Shown here piece by piece: positions 1 through 6,483 of a stretch of DNA of 6,489 nt. The DNA is taken from NCBI GenBank assembly GCA_050954505.1, contig JBPBPY010000021.1, positions 1 through 6,489 on the forward strand, given 5' to 3'. A program made the translations under genes and the position numbers. The first letter of the stretch is position 1, and the number at the start of each line of letters is the position of its first letter. The stretch comes from JAQGMO01 sp050954505 (GTDB lineage Bacteria; Pseudomonadota; Gammaproteobacteria; Burkholderiales; Burkholderiaceae_D). The notes under the pieces are model-generated. The model was not told the DNA's origin and did not search any database. It worked only from the letters and a program-made list of their open reading frames with translations.

Positions 1-2864
1 GCAATGCCAGCAAGCTGTTCGAGTTTCGCCATTATTATTTCAGCCAGGAAGGCTTGCATGACTTCAAGGCCGTGATCAAGTTCGTGCTCGGCACCGAAAC
101 GGTTGCACCGGCAATCGCCGAGGAAGTGGGTACTGCGTTGGTCGAAAGAATGCGCTACACCACGCACATGACGCGCGAGCTCCGGCTCGATGCGCAAATA
201 TGCGACGCACTGTTTACGGTGTTATTCAGCGACACCGGCGCGGCAGCAACGCTCCACAGTGAGACTGCTGCAGCGCTGAAAAATGCCTATATGAGAGCGT
301 TGCAGAGCCGGCCGTCGGCGGTGGTCTTGACGGCGGAAAACGTCGAGTCGGCTTTCAGTGCCGTTACCATGAACGCACTCCCCCGGCAAACCACTGCCTT
401 GCAGGAAGCAATCCTGAAAGGACTCGCTGCCAACAGGCCCGAGCGGGCAATCTCCAGGGAAAACCATGCAAAGCCCGTCGAGCTGGCCAGTCTGGTCGAA
501 ACGTTTTTGCTGAAAGCCACTGTCGAAGGCGATGCGCAAGTGCAGCTGGCGCCGCATCAGGCCAACCTGGCGAAGCTGCGCAAGCTGCTCCTGGAGCAAT
601 TGCGGGATACCTTGTTTTCGCATGGCCGCAACCATATGCTGGGCAACCAACAGGGTGGTGCGATATATCCCAATGGCTTGTGGACAGCGATGAAGCGCGG
701 GAATTCCGGCAATGCAAACTTGCTGCCGGAAGTGCAAACGCAGCTGCACGGCCTGGTCCTGGAGTTGATTGGCAAGCGAATGCTGACCGAGCCGGATGAC
801 ATGGGACGGATTGCGCAAGCCATCCAGTCGAACAAATTCGATTTGCAGCCGCATCGTGATGTGCTGGAGCACTATGGCATCGACCCGATTGTCGAGGCCA
901 TCAACGCCCAGCACTTGCCGATGAACGGCTTCCTGCACGCCAATGCCGGCTGGCTCGACAGCAAACATGTGTTGGCCATCATTCGCGACAGTGTATTGAT
1001 CAACCCGGCCGATCAAACGGATGTGATGCATTCGACCAGGGAACAGTTCGGCAAGGAATTGCAGGGCCAAATGGCCAGGTCGATCACGGCTTACAGCAAA
1101 AAAATGGACCTCGACTACGTTGCCAAGCAGGAGATCGAAACCTGCTGCAGAAAGTTCCTCGGCAAAGCGGCCATTCCCGCAGCACTGGTCTCTGCACTGC
1201 TGAATCAATTGATGACGACCGTTGCGCAGCGCCAGGCCGTGATGGCAGCGAAAACCAGATATGAATCAGAAAATCACACTGGAGAGGATGTTCCGAATCC
1301 AGCCTATGGTCAGCGAAGGTCTGGCGGCTCGAGCGTTTACTCCGCAGCGGATGATTATTACAGCAGCCGCGAGTCGCGAACCATTCGGCGCATCAATCCG
1401 GCGCTGGCCAAGCCACTGGCGCAATTCAACGGCTGGAATGCGCTGTTGACGCCGCTGAGGCATTTGCTCGTCCAGCACTTTCAGGGAGCTCCACGAGAAA
1501 CCGTGCAGGCATTGGCGGATGCATTGCAACAGATCGAGGTCGAGCAAAAGGCATACAGTGCCGTCGAAGCGCTGCTGCCCATGATCAACATGCGCAGGGA
1601 TTTGGGCAATGCGGCCGTTGCACTCAACCTGCAATCCCATGCGCTATCGGTCGATAAAAACAGGCTGCAGGCACCTTCCACGCAGACAACTCAAAACAGT
1701 CAAGACAAAGGGGAACTGCCGGAGCGGGAAAAAAATTTGCAGGCAAAGTTTGACGGTCTGTTGAAAGTCGCACTGCGCGAAGACCTGCACAGTTCAACGC
1801 GAAAAGTTCATGATTTGCTCGCCGATGGCGGTTTTCGCCGCAACCTGGAAGGCACCATCGAGACGGCCTTGACACGTCTTGTCAGAAGACGGCCTGGCGA
1901 TCATATCAGCTTCGCCCTGACGAGTGCGCTGAAAACGGCCGTTGCCAACGTGCTTGAGAACCGCATGCTGTCGGCAGTCTTCATGCGCAAAAGCAACGCA
2001 ATTCAAGATGCTTTGCTAACCCATGCATCCACCTTGGGTCGCGCAAGCCGGGAAGCGATGTTGAATGCCATGTTGGCCATCGATCCAGACCAGATTCGTA
2101 AGGAAAGCGTCATGAACACATTTTCCTTGGGTACCAATCCGGCATGCTGGGACGAAATCGGCGAGGCTGTCATGGCCTTGGTGAAACAGTGGGGCAATGG
2201 CAAACCGCATTTTGATGCAGAGGCCCTCAAGACCCATCAAGTCCATTCCGCCCAGGCATTGGCAACTGCCAATCTGTTGCGCAACACAGCCGCCTTCGAA
2301 CCCTACGTCAGCGCCGTGTTTCCTTTTCTGTCCATAGCCAACATTCGTGAAATGCTGGCTGACATCAAACGCAAGAAGCTCGTTTGTTCCAGCGAGTTTC
2401 AAACCAGTCTGCGCGCCATGGCGGCTTATTTCGACTGGATGAACAATCTGGGAATGGTCGATGAAGAAGATGAACATGGGCCATTGAAACTGTATCTTTC
2501 CTCTACGAGTGCCAGCTCGGCGACCTTTCTGCAGATTGCCGATCTGCTGGTGCTGAATCCAAAAAATCAAAACAAGGAAACGTTGCTTGACAATTTCCAG
2601 ATCATCAAACTCACTCGCGACGAGGTGACATCCAACGGCGTCACCCTGCCGCTGCTGCGTCAGCTGGTCTTGCCCACACATTTGAAAACAGCGTTGACAA
2701 CCGGATTTACCATCGGCGCAGTGGTCGCCGACGTCCTGGTTGGCGCGTTGAAAAAACTTGTCGACCTGCGCCAGCTTGAGATTTCGGAGGAAGAGCAGAA
2801 ATTTTACAACACGCCATCCATGAAGTCGTCACACGGCCCCAGAACCGGCTTCAAATTGCCGTAA
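1..2864 (+). CDS. Large helical protein of unknown function, 5'-truncated by the window edge
   Basis: I do not recognise this protein. The frame is open from the codon at base 3 (reading N-A-S-K-L-F-E-F) through the TTG at 54, so the gene begins upstream and 54 is not a credible start. It ends at TAA 2862-2864 after about 953 in-window codons. The product looks soluble and mostly alpha-helical, rich in Leu, Ala and Gln. Two polar, probably disordered linkers divide it into three blocks: roughly 1255-1400 (Ser/Tyr/Arg-rich, with SRESRTIRRINP) and 1645-1755 (Gln/Thr/Ser/Lys-rich). There is no signal peptide in view. A hydrophobic stretch at 2691-2750 contains an Asp and is only weakly membrane-like. 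I see no catalytic motif and no clear leucine-rich or SKWP-type repeat. The size and helical, linker-divided build would fit a large secreted effector or scaffold, but that is inference. The C-terminus appears cut off by a frameshift: the same kind of protein continues in another frame to 3484. Confidence 0.85.
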   Translation, partial: NASKLFEFRHYYFSQEGLHDFKAVIKFVLGTETVAPAIAEEVGTALVERMRYTTHMTRELRLDAQICDALFTVLFSDTGAAATLHSETAAALKNAYMRALQSRPSAVVLTAENVESAFSAVTMNALPRQTTALQEAILKGLAANRPERAISRENHAKPVELASLVETFLLKATVEGDAQVQLAPHQANLAKLRKLLLEQLRDTLFSHGRNHMLGNQQGGAIYPNGLWTAMKRGNSGNANLLPEVQTQLHGLVLELIGKRMLTEPDDMGRIAQAIQSNKFDLQPHRDVLEHYGIDPIVEAINAQHLPMNGFLHANAGWLDSKHVLAIIRDSVLINPADQTDVMHSTREQFGKELQGQMARSITAYSKKMDLDYVAKQEIETCCRKFLGKAAIPAALVSALLNQLMTTVAQRQAVMAAKTRYESENHTGEDVPNPAYGQRRSGGSSVYSAADDYYSSRESRTIRRINPALAKPLAQFNGWNALLTPLRHLLVQHFQGAPRETVQALADALQQIEVEQKAYSAVEALLPMINMRRDLGNAAVALNLQSHALSVDKNRLQAPSTQTTQNSQDKGELPEREKNLQAKFDGLLKVALREDLHSSTRKVHDLLADGGFRRNLEGTIETALTRLVRRRPGDHISFALTSALKTAVANVLENRMLSAVFMRKSNAIQDALLTHASTLGRASREAMLNAMLAIDPDQIRKESVMNTFSLGTNPACWDEIGEAVMALVKQWGNGKPHFDAEALKTHQVHSAQALATANLLRNTAAFEPYVSAVFPFLSIANIREMLADIKRKKLVCSSEFQTSLRAMAAYFDWMNNLGMVDEEDEHGPLKLYLSSTSASSATFLQIADLLVLNPKNQNKETLLDNFQIIKLTRDEVTSNGVTLPLLRQLVLPTHLKTALTTGFTIGAVVADVLVGALKKLVDLRQLEISEEEQKFYNTPSMKSSHGPRTGFKLP
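2780..2864 (+). other. Frame overlap and probable frameshift site
   Basis: Two + strand frames are open together here. The upstream frame ends at TAA 2862-2864; the downstream frame opens after TGA 2777-2779. Before about 2810 the downstream frame uses eight successive codons ending in A or T (2786-2809), unlike the rest of the locus. From about 2810 its codons and residues (IHEVVTRPQNRLQIAV) look like ordinary protein. Adding one T to the run at 2802-2805 joins the frames as EEEQKFLQHAIHEVVTRP, a continuous helical sequence. CCCC at 2837-2840 is a second possible site. A deletion or sequencing error is favoured; no correctly phased X-XXY-YYZ slippery heptamer is present. Confidence 0.55.
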
Positions 2865-2911
2865 CGGATAAAAAGAGCCTGGTCAACAGTCTGAACGATG
2901 GCGACTATGCC

Positions 2912-3484
2912 GTGCTCGCTACTGAAATATTTCCACAATTTGTCAAGTCTTCAGCATCCATGCGTAGTGGTAGGCTGGCCAACTTGGCAAACGGTCCGTC
3001 CGACGAAGAAAAACGCGAAAACCTGGTGAAAGTCATTTTGAAGTCCAAGGATTTCGAGACCCGCATGACGTCCAACGTTTTCAAGACCATCGATGAAACC
3101 ATTACAGCCATCCGCAGGGAATTTCAGGATGTGATCAATGACCCGGCGAAAATTCCGCAAACGTATGAATTGCACTATCTGCTTGCCTCGCTGTTTGCCA
3201 AGCTCTCCAGCATCGACGGTCTCGGTTACGAAGAGGGCCGCGGCGGCAATGCGAATGTCTCGGTGGCGATGTTCCGGCTGCTCAGTGGCTATTCTCTGGC
3301 GCAATCGCTGTCCTTGGGCAGGGACGCACTGCGCGGCCATGACCGCAACGTGGCATTGAATGGATTGGAAACCCTGATGACCACCACGGGGTGTTCAGGC
3401 GTGGTTTCGAGCAGCTTGCTCAACGGCTGGAGCGACGAGAATATCGGGGTACGGGTGATCAGGATGCTGGCGATGACCAATTGA
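2912..3484 (+). CDS. C-terminal fragment of the frameshifted large gene, or small hypothetical gene
   Basis: The open frame actually runs from 2780 to TGA 3482-3484. The first usable start is GTG 2912 (190 residues), and the first ATG is at 2960. Neither has a convincing Shine-Dalgarno sequence, and the sequence just before GTG 2912 (KKSLVNSLNDGDYAV) looks like real protein, which argues that this is not an independent gene. The product is soluble and helical. Its first part is charged (GPSDEEKRENLVKVILKSKD) and is followed by longer Leu/Ala/Ser-rich helices, with a Gly-rich loop EEGRGGNAN near 3230-3255. I recognise no family or motif. It starts 47 bases after the upstream stop on the same strand, so it must share that transcript. 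The favoured reading is the detached last ~226 codons of the preceding gene, so the pair would be a pseudogene if the shift is real. A translationally coupled small gene is the alternative. Confidence 0.6.
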   Translation: MLATEIFPQFVKSSASMRSGRLANLANGPSDEEKRENLVKVILKSKDFETRMTSNVFKTIDETITAIRREFQDVINDPAKIPQTYELHYLLASLFAKLSSIDGLGYEEGRGGNANVSVAMFRLLSGYSLAQSLSLGRDALRGHDRNVALNGLETLMTTTGCSGVVSSSLLNGWSDENIGVRVIRMLAMTN

Positions 3485-3491
3485 ATCGGTC

Positions 3492-3504
3492 GGCGTTTGT
3501 CGCC
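3492..3504 (+). other. Small hairpin after the + strand stop codon
   Basis: GGCG (3492-3495) and CGCC (3501-3504) can pair around the loop TTTGT, eight bases after the TGA at 3484. The 4-bp stem has no following T tract, so it is not a terminator by itself. It may be chance, or a minor transcript-end structure ahead of the strong terminator. Confidence 0.2.
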
Positions 3505-3519
3505 AAATGCCGGCCGGGT

Positions 3520-3549
3520 AAAAATTCCGCCACGCAGGCGGAATTTTTT
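3520..3549. terminator. Bidirectional Rho-independent terminator
   Basis: A perfect 12-bp inverted repeat, AAAAATTCCGCC (3520-3531) and GGCGGAATTTTT (3537-3548), flanks the 5-base loop ACGCA. The GC-rich core sits next to the loop. The + strand has six T at 3544-3549, and the - strand reads five T opposite 3520-3524, so the structure can act in both directions. It lies 35 bases past the stop of the + strand gene and 117 bases past the stop of the - strand gene, between convergent genes, as expected for a shared terminator. It is the only strong terminator seen in the window. Confidence 0.93.
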
Positions 3550-3666
3550 GATCGCGGCAGCACGCTGGACGGGTAGCGGTTGCAAAATTTTCAGGCCTTT
3601 GAAAACCACGCAATGGGTCGCGGCGTGAGCAGCTGCCGCTGCAGCCGGCCATCAACATATCGGGAC
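3550..3666. other. Intergenic remainder, nothing supported
   Basis: These 117 bases between the terminator and the stop of the - strand gene hold no supported gene. The only structure noticed is a 5-bp GCAGC/GCTGC pairing around 3629-3642 with no adjacent T run. On the - strand they would be the 3' untranslated tail leading to the shared terminator. Confidence 0.5.
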
Positions 3667-6483
3667 TCAGCCGCCAGGCTTCGGTTTGGTTTTTGGAATG
3701 ATCCCGGGTTTTTTGGTGTACAGCGGAACGCTCGATGCACTGGACGGTTTGGCGCCGGCGAAGTAAAAAATGGGTTTGAGTTTTTCCGCAGTGCTGCTTG
3801 CAGACTTTTTCGCGCTTGATGGTTCAGAGTGCGCCTGCTTGGCTTTTTTCTTCGCCTCTTCTTCCTTTTGCTTGGCGGCTTCTTCCTTTTGCTTGGTATA
3901 CACAGCATAGGCCGCGTCTTCCTCGGCTTTCGCTTTTGCCTTCGCCTTCAAATAGTCTGCATAGGCTTTGGCATAGACCTCTTCCTTGGCTTGGGCCGCA
4001 GCTTCTGCGTCGGCATACGCCTTGGCTTTGGCCTTCGCTTTCAAGTCAGCCTCCATCCCGGCATTCTGAGTTGACTTGTGTGCAGACGCCGGTTGTGCCG
4101 CCTCATGCAATTTCTGCACATAACGCGCCTTGGCCGCTTCCACATCCATGACATTGTGTTCCAGATAGTGGCGCAGGTCGCGCAGCACCGTTGCATCGAC
4201 CGCCAGGTTGCAAAGCCTTTCTGCCTCGTGCAGGGGTACCAGCTTGACACTTTGGGATTCCCATCCCATGTCGGCAGGAGTACCGCCAATGCGCCGGCCA
4301 ATGTAATAGCGTGCCTTGGTGGTAGTGCGATCGTAGTCACCCAGAAAGCCCGTCAGCTCGACTTTCAGGCCGGTTTCTTCGAAGGTTTCCTTGATGGCAT
4401 TGGCTTTGAGCTTCAGCCCCTTCTCCAGATTACCTTTGGGGAAAGTGTGGTTCACGCCATAAGCATGATTGCTGGGTTCGACCAGCCACAGACGGCCATC
4501 GGGTTCAATGATCAGCACACCTGACGCTGCAACCAGGCCAGCTGTCAGTTTCATCGACCCTTCGCCGAAATCCAGTTGCGGCTCCAGTTTGCTCCATTCC
4601 TCGATCGACCGGGGCGCATGCCAAGGGTGGATCTTCTGACCATTGAGTTCGCTGGGAAGGTGCCGCCGCACGTTGGGTACGGCAACGGCCACCGCCATCT
4701 CCTGCAGCCAAGTGGCATGCGCTGTCGGCGTGCTCGGATTGTCGAGGATGACCATGCGGCCATCGTCACGGGTTTTTTCGTGAAAACGCGGCAAGCCGTC
4801 TGCCAGCTGAGCCACCAGCCAGTTTTTTCTGGCAATCAGCGTAGAGGCCAGTTTTTCCCTCGTTTCCCTTGAGCCGGGACCCCATTCCATGCATTTCTTG
4901 CGGATATCGGCATCCTTGTAATGCTGCAATTCCTTGATGCCACGACGCAGATTGTCCTTGTCCACCGCATGGAAAACGGCTTTGCTCTGCGCATTGCTGC
5001 CGTTGAGGAAGGTATAGATTTCATTGACTTCCTTACCGAATGCCGCGCCCTTGGGCTCACCCATGGCCCGGTATAGCAGCGCGCCACCCGAGTCCAGCCG
5101 CACTACACCATGGTCGGAGAGCACTTTCATGTTGTCGTATTCCGAACCAACCACGTCCCAATTGGCAAGCCAGGCATCGAATATAAAACCGCGGCGCAGT
5201 CCGTGCACCGGGTCACCGGGTTTCAGATTCTTGACATTCATCATCTGCGAGGCAAGTGCCATCTTGCCATTTCGCAAGACCAGCTCGGTTTGCGGAACCG
5301 TCAAGCCAAGCGCGCCGTAAAACCGGTTTGCCAGATATTCATTTTTCAAACGCTCTTCGCTGGCCATTTTCACATACCAGCGCATGCCATTCTGATCCCG
5401 AAAAATCCCGCCGGGATTGGAGCCGAGCGCCTGGCTCTCCTGTTTCCAGGCGTCGGTATTTTTCAACTTGCCGGATTCATTGCCCGAGAAAATACCGTAA
5501 GCGACCATCTCGACAACCAGCCGGCCTTTTGAATCGTGATACTTCTTTGAAATTTCATAACGATTGGTCAGATCGAGAATGATTTCATTTTCGCCGCGTA
5601 CGCTTTTACCCGGCAGCTGCGAATAGCGAATCGTGACCCCACGCGCTCCAGTCTGGTTGGCTGAAGTATTCCTGCCATAGATCTTAATGTGAAGCAAAAC
5701 CTCTCGTCGATCGTAGGCACTGCAAAGGTGCGAAAAATATTTCGCCGTCGGTTCCCAGGTCGAGGTGCTTGCCACGCCCTTGCCGCTGTAGCCACCATCG
5801 TTGTGCCGAAAGCCATGCACCAGTTGATGCGCAATCCGGCGCCCTTTGGGTCCCATGGGACACTCCATAATCCGGTCGACAAAAGTGCGCCGCAGGGCCA
5901 GGCCTCGATACAGCATTTTCCACTCGTTCGGGAAACAGAGCTCAACCGAATAGCGTGGAATCGATGTGCGCAGCTCTTGCAGATGTTTGCTCTCTGATTT
6001 ACCGGTTGTGTAGAGCAACAGCAGATCATGGAAATGTCGGCCCAGGTCGGAATGCAATACCTTTTCCTGCCGTTCCACCAGGTTCAATTCTTCCGATGTC
6101 TTGAAAAACGCGGTGGGATGAGTAACGCCAAGGTTCATCAGTAGCAATTGCGCCGTCCTGTCGCGCGAGCGGAAATTTGTCGCACGATGGGTATTTTTCA
6201 GCGTGTACATCAGGGTCGAGCTGAGTGCCAAGGTGGAGAAGGTCGGCGCAGGCTTGAATTTTTCCCCTTCGGAGGCGCTGGTTGCCGAAGAATGGGCGCC
6301 GGGCGAACCAGCGCTGGAAGATCCGTGACCAGGGCCGAAGTAGTCTGACTTTGCATGACCGTGGCTGAAACTTTTGGGGCTGGAACTGGCATGACTGGAA
6401 CCTGGATGGGACGCGGGCTGATAGCCATTCGGCGGCATAGGCAGATTCGTGTAGTACCCCGAATACTTTGGAAAATCTGGCAT
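3667..6483 (-). CDS. Multidomain ADP-ribosyltransferase / HipA-like kinase / Nudix protein, putative effector or toxin
   Basis: This 938-residue protein combines three enzyme-type modules. Residues 1-80 are a Ser/Gly/Pro/His-rich disordered leader (18 Ser) with no signal peptide. Residues 81-184 are helical and unassigned. Residues 185-330 form an ADP-ribosyltransferase of the R-S-E type: R193 in YRG, S239-T-S241, and E298-N-E300. Residues 355-545 form a HipA/PI3-PI4-kinase-like domain: K372 in WYVK, E382, DAWLANWDVVG (436-446), D450-N451, and D464 in RLDSGG. Residues 645-775 are a Nudix fold with its box at 684-706 and TPADMGWESQ at 735-744. Residues 811-885 are a Lys/Ala/Glu coiled coil, followed by a basic tail ending KTKPKPGG. 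The ART would move ADP-ribose from NAD+ to a target, possibly arginine given ExE; kinase and Nudix substrates are unknown. The ATG at 6481-6483 was chosen as the first Met, but the frame stays open for the six remaining bases and no ribosome site can be seen, so the true start may lie outside. A secreted effector role is inference; an intracellular toxin or a polymorphic-toxin module is an alternative. Confidence 0.92.
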   Translation of the reverse strand: MPDFPKYSGYYTNLPMPPNGYQPASHPGSSHASSSPKSFSHGHAKSDYFGPGHGSSSAGSPGAHSSATSASEGEKFKPAPTFSTLALSSTLMYTLKNTHRATNFRSRDRTAQLLLMNLGVTHPTAFFKTSEELNLVERQEKVLHSDLGRHFHDLLLLYTTGKSESKHLQELRTSIPRYSVELCFPNEWKMLYRGLALRRTFVDRIMECPMGPKGRRIAHQLVHGFRHNDGGYSGKGVASTSTWEPTAKYFSHLCSAYDRREVLLHIKIYGRNTSANQTGARGVTIRYSQLPGKSVRGENEIILDLTNRYEISKKYHDSKGRLVVEMVAYGIFSGNESGKLKNTDAWKQESQALGSNPGGIFRDQNGMRWYVKMASEERLKNEYLANRFYGALGLTVPQTELVLRNGKMALASQMMNVKNLKPGDPVHGLRRGFIFDAWLANWDVVGSEYDNMKVLSDHGVVRLDSGGALLYRAMGEPKGAAFGKEVNEIYTFLNGSNAQSKAVFHAVDKDNLRRGIKELQHYKDADIRKKCMEWGPGSRETREKLASTLIARKNWLVAQLADGLPRFHEKTRDDGRMVILDNPSTPTAHATWLQEMAVAVAVPNVRRHLPSELNGQKIHPWHAPRSIEEWSKLEPQLDFGEGSMKLTAGLVAASGVLIIEPDGRLWLVEPSNHAYGVNHTFPKGNLEKGLKLKANAIKETFEETGLKVELTGFLGDYDRTTTKARYYIGRRIGGTPADMGWESQSVKLVPLHEAERLCNLAVDATVLRDLRHYLEHNVMDVEAAKARYVQKLHEAAQPASAHKSTQNAGMEADLKAKAKAKAYADAEAAAQAKEEVYAKAYADYLKAKAKAKAEEDAAYAVYTKQKEEAAKQKEEEAKKKAKQAHSEPSSAKKSASSTAEKLKPIFYFAGAKPSSASSVPLYTKKPGIIPKTKPKPGG
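3829..4053 (-). repeat. Lys/Ala/Glu-rich coiled-coil repeat region
   Basis: Residues 811-885 are almost only Lys, Ala, Glu, Gln, Tyr and Asp. The peptide LKAKAKAKA occurs twice (814-822 and 845-853), and AYAD recurs near each copy. The last part contains KQKEEAA followed by KQKEEEA. The segment should be a long charged helix or coiled coil, TolA-like in composition, separating the Nudix domain from the Ser/Lys/Pro tail. It is probably a spacer, oligomerisation or binding segment rather than an enzyme. Confidence 0.8.
3858..3896 (-). repeat. Direct 18-bp repeat with 21-bp period
   Basis: CTTCTTCCTTTTGCTTGG occurs at 3858-3875 and identically at 3879-3896 on the + strand. The 21-base period equals seven codons, one coiled-coil heptad (KQKEE plus two residues). 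This looks like a recent in-frame duplication in the tail of the multidomain gene and a possible site of length variation. Confidence 0.9.
4159..4551 (-). other. Nudix hydrolase domain
   Basis: Residues 645-775. The Nudix box runs from G684 to L706 (GNLEKG...KETFEETGL). Against G-x5-E-x7-REUxEExGU it keeps Gly, the metal-binding E699, E702 and E703, and the final Gly-Leu, with Leu at the first Glu position (L690) and Lys replacing Arg (K698). A strand pair GVLIIEPDGRLWLVEP precedes it, FPKG abuts the box, and RYYIGRR and TPADMGWESQ follow, as in a Nudix subfamily I recall with the same flanking motifs. Likely cleaves a nucleoside diphosphate linked to another moiety; the substrate cannot be read from sequence. 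Confidence 0.88.
4849..5421 (-). other. HipA/PI4-kinase-like domain
   Basis: Residues 355-545. A Gly-rich turn (NPGGIFRDQNG) leads to WYVK with K372 as candidate ATP-binding lysine. E382 follows in the next helix, then VPQTEL with a hinge-like strand. The segment DAWLANWDVVG...DN supplies D436, N441 and D450-N451 as candidates for the catalytic loop, and D464 in RLDSGGALLYR sits where the second metal-binding Asp of HipA/PI4K folds lies. The downstream helical part (Asp-Ile-Arg, then a long Leu/Arg helix) fits a kinase C-lobe. Activity could be protein or lipid phosphorylation, AMP transfer, or none. Confidence 0.7.
5494..5931 (-). other. ADP-ribosyltransferase domain (R-S-ExE)
   Basis: Residues 185-330. 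All three signature elements of the arginine-type ART superfamily appear in order with normal spacing: the NAD-binding Arg in LYRGLALRR (R193), the STS strand in GVASTSTWEP (239-241), and the catalytic ExE in GENEIILD (E298, E300), preceded by a loop PGKSVRG in the position of the ARTT loop. Because the first Glu of ExE is present, arginine is the expected target class rather than Asn or Cys. The domain looks catalytically complete. Assignment is by motif only. Confidence 0.85.
6244..6483 (-). other. Ser/Gly/Pro-rich disordered N-terminal leader
   Basis: Residues 1-80 hold 18 Ser plus many Gly, Pro, Ala and His and no hydrophobic segment, so Sec export is unlikely. Polar, Ser-rich, unstructured N termini are typical of type III secretion substrates, and that is the favoured interpretation. 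No chaperone gene or secretion regulator promoter is visible because the upstream region lies outside the window. Confidence 0.5.

Noticed and set aside
54..56. TTG as the start of the large + strand gene
   Set aside because: The same frame is open back to base 3 with plausible residues, and no Shine-Dalgarno sequence precedes the TTG.
222..1208. 328-codon open frame on the - strand inside the large + strand gene
   Set aside because: Its translation is rich in Cys, His, Arg and Gln in the manner of antisense readings of a Leu/Gln-rich gene, and it lies wholly within a better-supported frame that is open over 2.8 kb.
2691..2750. Transmembrane helix near the end of the first + strand frame
   Set aside because: The 20-residue stretch holds an Asp and several Thr and Gly and is flanked by soluble helical sequence, so a buried helix is more likely.
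2751..2757. AAAAAAC as a programmed -1 frameshift site
   Set aside because: It is in the wrong codon phase (AAA AAA C), and a shift there would meet TGA at 2777-2779 before the downstream open frame.
3629..3642. GCAGC/GCTGC hairpin as a second terminator for the - strand gene
   Set aside because: The stem is only 5 bp with no T tract on either strand.
3580..3819. 79-codon + strand open frame starting in the intergenic gap
   Set aside because: Its composition is unlike a normal protein (many Arg, Phe and Cys), it has no ribosome site, and it runs into the 3' end of the opposite gene.
4078..4524. 148-codon + strand open frame opposite the Nudix region
   Set aside because: It overlaps fully with the - strand gene, whose frame encodes a recognisable Nudix box here; no motif or ribosome site supports the + frame.
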